Shown here piece after piece: positions 33,307-42,697 of a DNA stretch of 64,000 nucleotides (position 1 is its first letter; each line of letters starts with the position of its first letter). The DNA lies in NCBI RefSeq assembly GCF_000312665.1, contig NZ_HF536773.1:1484761-1548760 (forward strand), written 5' to 3'. The DNA comes from Rhizobium mesoamericanum STM3625. Lineage in GTDB: Bacteria; Pseudomonadota; Alphaproteobacteria; Rhizobiales; Rhizobiaceae. The notes beneath the pieces were generated by a model. The model had not been told where the DNA came from and did not search any database. It worked only from the letters and a program-made list of their open reading frames with translations. Made by a program: the position numbers and the translations under genes.

Positions 33307-33522
33307 ATGCACAAGTTTAATGTGTCCTTCACGCGAGAGATCGAGGCCGATACTGCCGAGGAAGCCGCGCTTCTCCTCTATCAGGAGCTCGCCAGGGAAG
33401 CGCCACCCCTTCACTATCTGATCATGGACGAGACGAAGAGGGCGACGGGTCTGACGTTGGATCGGGAAAAGGCGGATGAATTTGCCGCTGCCGATCACAC
33501 CGCCGATCCGGGGAACTGGTAG
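33307..33522 (+). CDS. Small conserved hypothetical protein
   Basis: A 71-residue acidic protein (HKFNVSFTREIEADTAEEAA, then LLLYQELAREAPPLHYLI, ending AADHTADPGNW). It reads as a small alpha/beta domain, in which a beta strand with alternating polar residues is followed by an AEEAA helix. The plan resembles small hypothetical proteins I associate with rhizobial genomes. It stands alone. No function can be given. Confidence 0.65.
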   Translation: MHKFNVSFTREIEADTAEEAALLLYQELAREAPPLHYLIMDETKRATGLTLDREKADEFAAADHTADPGNW

Positions 33523-33658
33523 GTGGTGGCCAACCCCGTTAACGGTGGTGGCCGCGCTCGTCATTCAGACCTTGTTGTCGCCGTTGATTCAGGCGATCAC
33601 CAGAGAGGCGTATTGCTGGGAGGCGTCTTCTGGCGAAATCCTGGTCGTCTCAAAGGGT

Positions 33659-35965
33659 TCAGGGATGTGATGATAGCGCTTTCGAGATGGTGACCGGAGC
33701 GCCTTTATAAGCCGGTGTGCCAGAGTGAGGATCGTAGTCAGCGAGCGCGATCACACGATTGAGTTCGGGGTAATAGCCAGCAACGGTACCTTGAGGAATG
33801 TTATACTCGATCGCGATGAAGCCGCTCGCCTTTCGAGGTGCCGCCTGCGGCCTCAGGTTGATCGAGGTGATGTCAACCCTGTCACCTTCAGTTATGCCCC
33901 TTGCTTCCATATCGTGCTTGCACATGAACACCACATCCCGGCGTCCGAAAACACCACGATACCGATCATCGAGGTTGTAGATGGTGGTGTTGTACTGACC
34001 GTGGCTACGGATTGTCGTCAATACAAGTGCCTCCGGAAAGCTCATTCGCTGGTCCTCGTCGAGGCCCCGTGCTGTTAAGAAGTTCGCTTTGCCATTGGCC
34101 GTACGCCATTCGCGCCTCGAGGCGGGGATATCTAGCCGGAAACCGCCTGGCTTCCTGACGCGCGTGTTGAACTCCCGAAAATCAGGAAACACGATCTCGA
34201 TCCTGTCGCGGATGCGGTCATAATTGGCCACCAGATCGTCCCAGGCGATGTCATGAAGGGTGCCAAGAGTGGCTTTGGCGATGCCGGCGATTATCGCGGG
34301 CTCTGACTTGAGATGATCGCTAGGAGGCTTGAGAAAGCCCTTCGACGCGTGCACCATCGACATCGAGTCCTCCACAGTGACGGACTGAGAACCAGACAGT
34401 TGCACATCCTGATCGGTGCGTCCGAGAACCGGTAGCAGTATCGTCGTTTTGGCGATCAATAGGTGCGAACGGTTGGGCTTCGTAGCAAGGTGCACGGCGA
34501 GATCGAGCTTGCGTACAGCCGCGAATGTCACATCCGGGTCTGGCATGGCGACAGCCAGGTTGCCGCCAAGGCAAACTAGGGCTCTAGATTTTCCAGCAAG
34601 CATCGCTTCGATGGCTTCGACCGCGTTATGTCCTTTCTCGGAAGGCGGTCTGAAGCCGAAAGCGCGTTCGATCCCGTCAAGGAGAGCGGAATTGGGAATC
34701 TCCGTGATCCCGACAGTTCTGTCCCCTTGAACATTTGAGTGTCCTCTCAAAGGACATATCCCCGCGCCGGTCTTGCCGATATTACCTCGTAGCATCAGTA
34801 GATTTGCTAACTGCTGGACGACCTCGGTGCCTGTAAGGTGCTGGGTTACTCCCATCCCGTAGCAGGCTATCACACGCTCCGCGCTCAGATATGTTGTTAC
34901 TGCACTCTCGAACGCATCGTGACCGAGGCCCGATTTGCGATAAATGTCTTCCCACGAAGTGCCCTTCACGTCATTTTGGAGGTCCTCAAGCCCTACCGTA
35001 TGGGCAACGATGAATTCTCGGTCCAGGACACCTGTCCCCCCTGCCGCTAGGTCAGCGTCGTCGCGCTCGAAGATCAACTTCATCATGCCCTTCAGCAAGG
35101 CGATGTCGCCGCCTGCCTTCAACTGATAGTACGACGAGGCAATCGAAGTTGAGGAAAGCGTTGCCATTTCGACAGGATCTTGCGGTGCGGCAAAGCGCTC
35201 AAGTGCTCGTTCTCGCAATGGGTTGAACACCATGATCGGAGCGCCACGCTTCGACGCCTCGTGAAGCGTCGTCATCATCCTTGGATGATTTGTCCCAGGG
35301 TTGTGACCAATGCTGATGATGAGGTCACAGTCATCGAAGTCGCGCAGCTCAACGGTGCCCTTACCGACGCCAATCGATTTCGGAAGACCAACTGATGTTG
35401 CTTCGTGACACATGTTGGAACAGTCGGGAAAGTTGTTGGTCCCGTACGCGCGAACAAACAGCTGGTACAAAAAGGCCGCTTCATTAGACGCGCGGCCCGA
35501 GGTGTAGAACTCCACCATGTTCGGATCTGGTAGATCCCGGAGAGTCTGGCCGATGATGTCGAAGGCCGCGTTCCATGAAAGCGAGATGAACCGGTCGCTG
35601 GGTCGATCGTAGATTAGCGGCATCGTCAACCGGCCGGCATCCTCGAGGCTGTGGTCGTCCCACTTCCACAATTCGGAAACGCTGTGCTCCGCGAAGAACT
35701 CTGGGGTCGCTCGCTTGCTGGTCGACTCCCAAGTGATAGCCTTTGCGCCGTTCTCGCAGAACTCGAAGGCCGAGGTATGGTTCGGATCGGGCCATGCGCA
35801 CCCCGGACAGTCGAATCCATCCGGTTGGTTAGCTTTGAGAAGTGCCGTGGCACCTCTAAAGACGACCTGCTGCTCCTTGAGTGTTCGCGCGACCGCTTTG
35901 AGTGCGCCCCAACCGCCTGCGGGGGCCCCATAATCTCGAATTCCCTCCGGTTTTCCGTCTTTCAT
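33659..35965 (-). CDS. FdhF/YdeP-family molybdopterin oxidoreductase
   Basis: A 768-residue molybdopterin enzyme of the YdeP group. The N terminus GFDCPGCAWPDPNHTSAFEF and then FCENGAKAITWE supplies cysteines for an iron-sulfur cluster. YTSGRASNEAAFLYQLFVRA and FPDCSNMCHEATSVGL form the cofactor site with a Cys where formate dehydrogenases have Cys or Sec. GNIGKTGAGICPLRGHSNVQ and RSHGQYNTTIYNLDDRYRG bind the bis-MGD cofactor. The substrate of this group is not established; E. coli YdeP is tied to acid resistance. There is no beta or gamma subunit, chaperone (FdhD) or cofactor gene beside it. The ATG at 35965 has AGGAG upstream. Confidence 0.9.
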   Translation of the reverse strand: MKDGKPEGIRDYGAPAGGWGALKAVARTLKEQQVVFRGATALLKANQPDGFDCPGCAWPDPNHTSAFEFCENGAKAITWESTSKRATPEFFAEHSVSELWKWDDHSLEDAGRLTMPLIYDRPSDRFISLSWNAAFDIIGQTLRDLPDPNMVEFYTSGRASNEAAFLYQLFVRAYGTNNFPDCSNMCHEATSVGLPKSIGVGKGTVELRDFDDCDLIISIGHNPGTNHPRMMTTLHEASKRGAPIMVFNPLRERALERFAAPQDPVEMATLSSTSIASSYYQLKAGGDIALLKGMMKLIFERDDADLAAGGTGVLDREFIVAHTVGLEDLQNDVKGTSWEDIYRKSGLGHDAFESAVTTYLSAERVIACYGMGVTQHLTGTEVVQQLANLLMLRGNIGKTGAGICPLRGHSNVQGDRTVGITEIPNSALLDGIERAFGFRPPSEKGHNAVEAIEAMLAGKSRALVCLGGNLAVAMPDPDVTFAAVRKLDLAVHLATKPNRSHLLIAKTTILLPVLGRTDQDVQLSGSQSVTVEDSMSMVHASKGFLKPPSDHLKSEPAIIAGIAKATLGTLHDIAWDDLVANYDRIRDRIEIVFPDFREFNTRVRKPGGFRLDIPASRREWRTANGKANFLTARGLDEDQRMSFPEALVLTTIRSHGQYNTTIYNLDDRYRGVFGRRDVVFMCKHDMEARGITEGDRVDITSINLRPQAAPRKASGFIAIEYNIPQGTVAGYYPELNRVIALADYDPHSGTPAYKGAPVTISKALSSHP

Positions 35966-36598
35966 GGAAGTTCTCCTGGTGCAGTGTCGGTCTTTGGTGA
36001 CAAACAGCGGACGTTTCGAAAGCCTGTAGTTCGGCACATCCACGGGCAGAGTACCGCGCAATATCGAAACGCGGGATCAGAGACTGGGATTACGTCTTCT
36101 TCTAGCCGGGGAAGGATGAGCGATATCGGTCCCGTATCCAGATGCAGCCCATGAGTCTTGAGGAAATGTGCTCTGTCAACTCCATCTTTGCGATCCTGCG
36201 CCTCTGCCTGACATTCGGTCGGCGGAACCCCTTACCAAAGCAGATCATCCTCGACTGACACGGTGGCGAAGACATTACTGTCAAGATCGCTACCAGGGGA
36301 GCCCAGCGCCGGCATGGGGCTAATTCCGGCTGCAGGTTCAAACGCGGTATCGCCCTGAACGTCAGTATCCGGACGATCGTTGCCACGCAAATCTTCGCTG
36401 TGCCATTAATCGTCGCGGCCTTGGTAGACAATCTCGGTGGCGCGCCCTCCGACCCGTTGGCGTTCGGCGGCCAATTGTCATTATCAGCAAATGGCTCCGA
36501 CCGAGCTTAATCACACTCTGAGAGGGGCAACGCACCTGAACGGGCCATTCTTTCGCCATCGTGTGGAGACACGCCGCACAAAAGTGGAAGGAAGCAAT
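35966..36598. other. Intergenic region with no recognised gene
   Basis: This 633-base stretch has no recognised gene. Short open readings on both strands lack ribosome-binding sites or family features. The last bases hold the GGAAGGAAG ribosome-binding site of the next gene. Confidence 0.35.
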
Positions 36599-36907
36599 AT
36601 GTTGACCAAGATATCTCTGGCGTCGCTTTTAGTTACGGTGCCGTTCGGCGCGGCAACTGCCTCTAGCGGTGGCGCTTGGAATGTTTTGTTTTCGAAAGCA
36701 AACGGCACCTGCATCGGGCTCTCCCGGATGGATACGCCTGAGGCATCGGCACCGGTCGTGTTCGACGACAGCGTAGGCAAGATCGCTGTACTCCTGCGCG
36801 GTCAGGTTGGTAAGGGGAAAGCAAGGACGAAGGTCAACATGATCTGCCTCTTCGATAAGCGGACGGGCAAAGCATCGATCGCTGAGTATCAGTGGCTCGG
36901 CGACTGA
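36599..36907 (+). CDS. Small exported protein of unknown function
   Basis: A 102-residue protein with a clear signal peptide (MLTKISLASLLVTVPFGAAT, cleavage after ATA or ASS). The mature part of about 80 residues begins GGAWNVLFSKANGTCIGLSR and contains two cysteines that could form a disulfide. A purine-rich ribosome-binding site precedes the ATG at 36599. It lies 118 bases before the MscS gene on the same strand. I do not recognise a family. Confidence 0.6.
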   Translation: MLTKISLASLLVTVPFGAATASSGGAWNVLFSKANGTCIGLSRMDTPEASAPVVFDDSVGKIAVLLRGQVGKGKARTKVNMICLFDKRTGKASIAEYQWLGD

Positions 36908-37025
36908 TCGACATGTTTACGGCAGCCCGGCTCCGGTGGGCTGCCGGTTCCTTCGCTGACTCAGGCTTACATGCGTAGCCGAAAGATCCTAGACGGCCGA
37001 AGGATCACAGGTAGAGTGTACCTCC

Positions 37026-38549
37026 TTGAAGTTCTTTTTTTGGTGGGCATTTTTGAGCGACGTACTCGTTGATCCACTCGCACAGTTCTTAGCGCTCGTC
37101 GTTTTTCGTGCGGCTGCGAGAGTTCTGCTCCCGGACAGTGATCTGGGGCGCTTGATCGCGAACATCCTGTTCTTCGCCGCCCTGACAGCGCTGCTGTTTT
37201 ATCATGGCATACCCCCATATTTGCTCGAAGACGGATCGTTCGACGTCTCAGATGTCATCAGCCACGGTCTGCTGAAGACGATCTGGTGGCTCGGAGGAGC
37301 CATGGTACTTGCCAGCTCTGTTCGGATGTTCTTGATTATCGAACGGAAGCCTCGCGAGGGAAGGCTGCTCCAGGATCTCGTGGTAGCATTGATTTATGTC
37401 AGTGCAGCGCTGTGTGTGGTCGCTTACGTTTTCAGGCTTCCGGTCGGCACGATTATCGCCACATCGGGCGTGTTTGCGATCGTCCTCGGCCTTGCGCTGC
37501 AGAGCACTCTCAATGATGTGTTCTCGGGCATCGCGCTCAACCTCGGCCGTCCGCTGTCAGTGGGCGATTGGATCCAGCTCGACGACAACGTTCAGGGCAG
37601 GGTGGTCGAGACGAACTGGCGTTCGACACAGCTTCTAAGCTCAACCAACGATCTCATTGTCGTACCTAATAGCGTTCTTGCGAAGAGCCGTATCACCAAT
37701 GTAAGCGGCCCGGATGCCAGCCACGGCGCAACTCTCAAGGTTCGCCTAGCCCCAACCAGGCCGCCAAGCGCGATGCTGGACGCGATGGAAAAGGTATTGC
37801 TCAGCAGCAACGCCATCCTCAAGACGCCCGCACCGTCAGTGACAATCAGCGGTCTGGACAAGGATGCAGTAGAATTCGAGCTGGGATTTCACGTCAGCGA
37901 CGTTACCAGGGTAGGAAACGCGCGCAATGAACTCTTCGATCTCGTGTATCGGCACGTAGAGGCGTCTGGACTGCAGATGTCTGGGACCGAGGGAGCGATC
38001 CAAGTCTCGATCGACGGAGCGGTCAACAACGAGCACCGGCCGAAACCTCCAACGACCGCAGTGCGCCTTATGGAATCCATTTCTCTTTTTGCCGGCCTCA
38101 CAGACTCCGAAAAGGAAGACATCGCTTCGAACATGATTCGTCTGCCGTTTCGAAAAGGGGAAATCATCGCCCATCGGGAGACCGCGTTGACATCCCTAAT
38201 GATTGTCCGAAGCGGAGTCGTGGCGTTGGAAGAGACAGACGAAGGAACTTATATCGAACTCGCCAGGCTTGCTCCCGGTGACTTCTTCGGTGAACGCGGC
38301 GTGCTCCTCGGAGCGCTTGAGATCGCTGACGTTCGAGCCCTAACGCCCGTTGTCATCTACGAGATTCCCAAGCAGCGCCTTGCCGCCGTTCTGCGAGAAC
38401 GACCCGCGATCGCCGAAGAGCTAGGCCTGCTGCTTTCCGCAAGGACCAAAGCCGAGGAGGCATTACATCGGAATGGAAACCCGGAAACGGGGGCACACCC
38501 GTCAGCACTGTCAGTTCGAATTCGACAGTTCTTTCACCTGTCCTCATAG
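37026..38549 (+). CDS. MscS-type mechanosensitive channel with C-terminal cyclic-nucleotide-binding domain
   Basis: A 507-residue protein. Four hydrophobic helices (about residues 5-170) lead into the MscS pore and beta domain: SGVFAIVLGLALQSTLNDVF, then SGIALNLGRPLSVGDWIQLD and NDLIVVPNSVLAKSRI. From about residue 350 a cNMP-binding domain follows (MESISLFAGLTDSEKEDI, FRKGEIIAHRETALTSLMIV, APGDFFGERGVL). Similar fusions are gated or tuned by cyclic nucleotides in some bacteria. The phosphate-binding RxA motif is weak here; GERGVLLGA keeps the glutamate but has no clear arginine. The start codon is TTG at 37026, with TTG at 37053 as alternative. Confidence 0.87.
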   Translation: MKFFFWWAFLSDVLVDPLAQFLALVVFRAAARVLLPDSDLGRLIANILFFAALTALLFYHGIPPYLLEDGSFDVSDVISHGLLKTIWWLGGAMVLASSVRMFLIIERKPREGRLLQDLVVALIYVSAALCVVAYVFRLPVGTIIATSGVFAIVLGLALQSTLNDVFSGIALNLGRPLSVGDWIQLDDNVQGRVVETNWRSTQLLSSTNDLIVVPNSVLAKSRITNVSGPDASHGATLKVRLAPTRPPSAMLDAMEKVLLSSNAILKTPAPSVTISGLDKDAVEFELGFHVSDVTRVGNARNELFDLVYRHVEASGLQMSGTEGAIQVSIDGAVNNEHRPKPPTTAVRLMESISLFAGLTDSEKEDIASNMIRLPFRKGEIIAHRETALTSLMIVRSGVVALEETDEGTYIELARLAPGDFFGERGVLLGALEIADVRALTPVVIYEIPKQRLAAVLRERPAIAEELGLLLSARTKAEEALHRNGNPETGAHPSALSVRIRQFFHLSS

Positions 38550-38697
38550 TATGCTAGGCGCATTCAAGGCAAACAGCGCCTACGAAGCCGTTTAGCACTC
38601 GCGAAGTTTGGACCCGCTTTAGCAATGCCAGGATTTGTCGCATGGGTCCTAGCCTCATGGTTCATCCAGAGATCTGTCCTCAGAAAAATCTTGTTCT

Positions 38698-40317
38698 TCA
38701 TCGATCAATGTCGCCGAAAGTGATTCCGATCGCCAATCCATCGCCCCGTGGGTCATGCGCACCCGTCGCCAGGCCGTCCCCGTCGATGACGATGGCCCCT
38801 GCCATCCCCGCAAGCGGACTCTTCGCCTCGATAGGCGACACCGCATGGCCTCTTGCGGCTAGTTCGGCAAAAACCACTTCGCCGGTATCGCTTTCCAACT
38901 TCAGACTGTCGCTGCTGTCGGAAAAGGTCTTTCCAAGCAGAAAGCGTGGCCCGGCCAACGCTACTGCCGGTTCCTCACCGAAGTCGATCAGCCGGGTCAA
39001 CAGCATCGCAAGCGTCTGCGGCTGCCCGTCGGCGCCCTGTGTGCCGTAGAGTAAAGCCGGCCTGCCGCTGCGCAGGCCAAGACCTGGATTCAAGGTATAG
39101 AAAGGACGTTTGCCGGGTGCGATGCCATTGACATGCGTGGGATCGGGCGAAAAGGCCGCCCCGCGGTTCTGCCACAGAATGCCCGTATCGCCGACGACCA
39201 CGCCGCTGCCCCAGTCGAAATAGGTGCTCTGCAAGACGCTGACGCTGCCGCCCTCAGCATCGGTTGCGGCGAAGAACACGGTATCGCCGCTGCGATAGGG
39301 TGCCGGCCACGCGAGTGCCCGCGCGGGATCGATGGAGGCCGCCGCCTGCGCAAGATGATGTGCGCTCAGCCATTCCGCCACCGGCTGCGGCACGACATCG
39401 GGATCGGCAATGCCGCCACGGTCGAGAAAGGCGCGTTTGACCGCTTCTACGCAGAGATGCAGGTGGTCGGCGCTGCCGGCCTGATGGGGGGCAAAATCGA
39501 AGTGGGCGAGAATCCCCATGATCGCCAGCGTCGACAAACCCTGTGTTGGCGGCGGCGGCGCGAGCAGCTCGAATCCGCGATAGGAGAGACTGACGGGCGC
39601 CACCTCGCGCGTTCGGGTCGCTTCAAGGTCGTCGCTGGTCAGGGGAGAACCCGCAGCCTGCAGTCCCGCCGCGATCCTCGCGCCGAGTTCGCCCCTGTAG
39701 AAGGAACGTGGTCCATCACGGCCAATTAGCGACAGCGACCACGCCAAGTTTTCCTGCCGGAACAGACTGCCTGTTTCCGGCGCTGTGCCACCGGGCATGA
39801 AGAGCGCGGCAAAACCCGGCCAATTGGCGGCCTCCGCCTGCCGGAAGGCAAGCCAGAAACTCTGCGAGCGTGTGATCGGAAAGCCCTCTTTCGCATGGCG
39901 GATCGCATCAGCAAGCAAGGCAGCAAAATCAATCCTTCCGCCCCAGTGCCGCGCGGAATAGTCATGCGCGTGCCGCCAGGCGTCAACGGCGCACGCCGAG
40001 GTCAGCGCCGAAAGCGGTCCGCGCAGCGGGATGCTCTCGTCGAAATTAGGCAATTTCCGCGCCGCCTGCCCAATGCCAAGAAAACATGTCTTCCGTCCGC
40101 TACGATCGGCAACGAGCCAGACAGAATCGCCGCCAAGTCCGCAGAAATGCGGATAGACAACTGCAATCGTGCTGCCGATGGCAATCGCGGCCTCAAGCGC
40201 ATTGCCGCCGGCCCGCAGGATCGCCGCACCCGCCTCACTCGCCAGCGCATGCGGACTTGTTACCATGCCGCCGCGTCCGGTCGCCTGCCTCCTCGGATCC
40301 TCGTCTGCCTGTATCAT
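38698..40317 (-). CDS. Gamma-glutamyltransferase-family protein
   Basis: A 539-residue Ntn-hydrolase of the GGT family. GGMVTSPHALASEAGAAIL and GGNALEAAIAIGSTIAVVYP open the large subunit. GDTVFFAATDAEGGSVSVLQ holds the threonine expected to be the N-terminal nucleophile after self-cleavage, and YGTQGADGQPQ matches the end of the oxyanion site. The usual TTHxSVVD is changed to DTVFFAATD, so processing or specificity may differ from true glutathione hydrolases. No signal peptide is visible. It is 20 bases from the FGGY kinase gene and last in that operon. It may cleave an amide or gamma-glutamyl conjugate of the imported compound. Confidence 0.82.
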   Translation of the reverse strand: MIQADEDPRRQATGRGGMVTSPHALASEAGAAILRAGGNALEAAIAIGSTIAVVYPHFCGLGGDSVWLVADRSGRKTCFLGIGQAARKLPNFDESIPLRGPLSALTSACAVDAWRHAHDYSARHWGGRIDFAALLADAIRHAKEGFPITRSQSFWLAFRQAEAANWPGFAALFMPGGTAPETGSLFRQENLAWSLSLIGRDGPRSFYRGELGARIAAGLQAAGSPLTSDDLEATRTREVAPVSLSYRGFELLAPPPPTQGLSTLAIMGILAHFDFAPHQAGSADHLHLCVEAVKRAFLDRGGIADPDVVPQPVAEWLSAHHLAQAAASIDPARALAWPAPYRSGDTVFFAATDAEGGSVSVLQSTYFDWGSGVVVGDTGILWQNRGAAFSPDPTHVNGIAPGKRPFYTLNPGLGLRSGRPALLYGTQGADGQPQTLAMLLTRLIDFGEEPAVALAGPRFLLGKTFSDSSDSLKLESDTGEVVFAELAARGHAVSPIEAKSPLAGMAGAIVIDGDGLATGAHDPRGDGLAIGITFGDIDR

Positions 40318-40337
40318 CGTCTTAAATTCCGGTGGGT

Positions 40338-41819
40338 CTATGGTCTGTAGAGCGCACGATAGGTCCGATAGCCCCCGTTATAAACCGCCGCATTCTCGGG
40401 ATTGGGCACGATCCTTTCACCCCGCCCGACAAAGGCGGTTACACCGGACCAGTCTTCGGTCAGTCCAGCGCCGATCGCGGCTGCCCAGGCAACACCGAGG
40501 CAGGAGCCCGGATGGCCAGTCAGACCTTGTAGTGGCTGCTGCAGCACGTCGGAAACGATCTGCATCCAGATCCGGCTCTGCGATCCTCCGTCAGAGACCA
40601 TGAAACGTGTCGTCGGGTGACCGATATCGTTCAGCACGTCGACATGATGGCGCAGCGCATAGGCATAGGCTTCCAGCATCGCTCGCCAGAGATGGCCGAT
40701 ATGATGCGAAAGCGTCAGTCCTTCGATCAGTCCGCGCGCGCTGGCATCGTGAATCGGTGTCTTCTCACCGAGGAAGTAAGGCAGGATCGTTATCCCGTCC
40801 GCACCGGGCGCGCATGCCGCGGCCAGCCGGTCGAGATAGCGATACACGGATATTCCTTCTGCCTTTGCAGCGATCTCCTCGCGTCCCGCAAAGGTGCTGA
40901 TGAACCAGTTCAGCCCCGACCCGCCGGTCGACATGCAGCCGTTCGGCATAAAGAGCCCTGGCACTAAGTGATAGTCAAGGAACATGCGAGGGTCTGGCCG
41001 CACGATATCAGTCGCCGTCAGAATATCGACGGCACCCCCGAATTTCAGCAGCACGTCGCCCGCCTTGTTGATGCCCGCGCCGAAAGCTGACGCGATCATG
41101 TCGGCTGCCCCGCCGATGACAGGCGTTCCAACTGCAAGCCCCGTCGCCTTGGCGGCTTCGTCTGTCACATCACCAAGCACCTCATGCGACACCACCTTCC
41201 CGGGAATGGCATCCCGCCGAATTCTAGCGAGGCCGATCAGCTCGTCGTCAAGATTGCCGGTATTAATATCGACGAAGCCTGCTTCCAGCGCCCAGTTTTG
41301 TTCAATCGCCCTTTTGCCGGTCAGTTTCCAGTTGATGAAATCATAAGACCCCATAACCGAGGCAATGCGACCGAAGGTCTCCGGCTCGTGTCGGGCGATC
41401 CAGCGCAGTTTTGCTGTCACCAACTGCTGGTTGATACCGTTCCCCGCTTTGGCGAGAAAATCCGCCTCATCCCACTCGGCCTTAAGTTCCTCGACCTCCT
41501 CGCCGCAACGCCCGTCGCTCTGCTGGATGCTGGGCCGCAGCACCCGGCCGGCGTCATCAAGCAGCACGACGGCCGGCAGCATTCCGGTCACGCCGACGGC
41601 CGAAATTTGTCCGGGCTCGATCCCGCTCGTTGCAATCAGTTCCTTGGCAATCTCGCAGACATTCGCCCACCATTGCGCCGGGTCTTCCTCGGCCCAGGCA
41701 TGCCGCGGCGAATGAAGTGTCGAAGGCCGAGAGCTGAGCCCGAGCACGCGGTTCGGCAGCTCGATCAGGATGCCGATGGTGGAGGTGGTGCCGATATCGA
41801 GGCCGAGCGTGATGGACAT
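40338..41819 (-). CDS. FGGY-family carbohydrate kinase (xylulokinase-like)
   Basis: A 493-residue kinase. LGLDIGTTSTIGILI is the first phosphate-binding loop, HAWAEEDPAQWW is conserved in the family, and VGVTGMLPAVVLLDDAG, VMGSYDFINWKLTG and MVSDGGSQSRIWMQIVSDVL (second FGGY motif) are in order. FGGY kinases phosphorylate sugars or polyols such as xylulose, ribulose or erythritol. It lies between the BtpA/SgcQ gene (10 bases) and the GGT-like gene (20 bases), in an operon led by a DeoR regulator. It probably phosphorylates the sugar part freed from the imported substrate. Confidence 0.88.
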   Translation of the reverse strand: MSITLGLDIGTTSTIGILIELPNRVLGLSSRPSTLHSPRHAWAEEDPAQWWANVCEIAKELIATSGIEPGQISAVGVTGMLPAVVLLDDAGRVLRPSIQQSDGRCGEEVEELKAEWDEADFLAKAGNGINQQLVTAKLRWIARHEPETFGRIASVMGSYDFINWKLTGKRAIEQNWALEAGFVDINTGNLDDELIGLARIRRDAIPGKVVSHEVLGDVTDEAAKATGLAVGTPVIGGAADMIASAFGAGINKAGDVLLKFGGAVDILTATDIVRPDPRMFLDYHLVPGLFMPNGCMSTGGSGLNWFISTFAGREEIAAKAEGISVYRYLDRLAAACAPGADGITILPYFLGEKTPIHDASARGLIEGLTLSHHIGHLWRAMLEAYAYALRHHVDVLNDIGHPTTRFMVSDGGSQSRIWMQIVSDVLQQPLQGLTGHPGSCLGVAWAAAIGAGLTEDWSGVTAFVGRGERIVPNPENAAVYNGGYRTYRALYRP

Positions 41820-41829
41820 GGCGGTTCCT

Positions 41830-42630
41830 TCAGCGCAGCGTCTCGACGATCTCCATGAAGCGCATTACCCGGTCGCTGTCGACGGGGTTCCACGTATTAC
41901 CGTCCACCTTGAAGTGCGTGCCGATGATGACCCCGCTGGCAACGCTCAATATGTCGCGCACATTGTCCTTGTTGACTCCGGTATTGGCAAAGACAGGGAC
42001 ATCCTTGACGGTCTCGCAGACGCGCCTCAGGTCCGATTGATCGACTGCCTGTCCGGTCAGCGGCCCCGAAACCAGGATGGCGTCGGCGAGCGACGAGAAT
42101 ACGGCGCTCTTTGCCCTGAGTTCAATCGGGCGCTGGTCCAGCGAATGTGCAAATTCCGCGTTGATGTTGAAGAGCATTTTCATCTCGTCGCGGCCGAGAC
42201 TGTGCCGCAGCCGCGACGCCCTAGCGCAATCCGGCTGCCAAATGCCCATGTCGGAGGCGAAGACGCCGGTGAATATCTCGCGAACGAAGCTCGCACCCGT
42301 CACCGCGCCGATCGCAACGCTTGCCGAGGGATCCCAGAGATAGTTGACGCCGAACGGGATCGTCAGATGCGGCTTCACCCGCTCAACGATCGAGGTCATC
42401 GCCGCCAGTCCTTCCAGCGGCGCTTGAAAAACGTAAGGCCGGTCGTTCTCGTTACCGAACATGACGGCGTCGACGCCGCCCGCTTGCAGCTTCTCGATAT
42501 CGCAAAGCACGTCGTCAACGAGCTTGGTCAGCCCGCCGGCGGCGTCGTAGGCAGGCGAGCCGGGCAGGGCACCGATGTGCGCCATCGCGATGACCGCCTT
42601 CTTCTTTGCACCGAAAAAGTCGAAGACCAT
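41830..42630 (-). CDS. BtpA/SgcQ-family TIM-barrel protein
   Basis: A 266-residue protein of the BtpA/SgcQ family: VIAMAHIGALPGSPAYD at the start, GGVDAVMFGNENDRPYVF, IPFGVNYLWDPSASVAIGAV, and VFANTGVNKDNVRDILSVA near the end. The family has a predicted TIM barrel and no settled reaction. In E. coli SgcQ belongs to a cryptic sugar operon, and BtpA itself was linked to photosystem I in cyanobacteria. Here it lies between DeoR and the FGGY kinase, which supports a sugar-phosphate or glycoside-related reaction. Confidence 0.85.
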   Translation of the reverse strand: MVFDFFGAKKKAVIAMAHIGALPGSPAYDAAGGLTKLVDDVLCDIEKLQAGGVDAVMFGNENDRPYVFQAPLEGLAAMTSIVERVKPHLTIPFGVNYLWDPSASVAIGAVTGASFVREIFTGVFASDMGIWQPDCARASRLRHSLGRDEMKMLFNINAEFAHSLDQRPIELRAKSAVFSSLADAILVSGPLTGQAVDQSDLRRVCETVKDVPVFANTGVNKDNVRDILSVASGVIIGTHFKVDGNTWNPVDSDRVMRFMEIVETLR

Positions 42631-42697
42631 GTGAGAACTCCCTGAAGCGAAATCAAATGGAGGGGCTTCCGCCGGAACGGATACAGGAAAGGCGAAA

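Noticed and set aside
33659..35965. Selenocysteine-containing formate dehydrogenase
   Set aside because: The frame contains no internal TGA and reads a Cys in the cofactor region; the motifs are those of YdeP, not of FdhA with partners.
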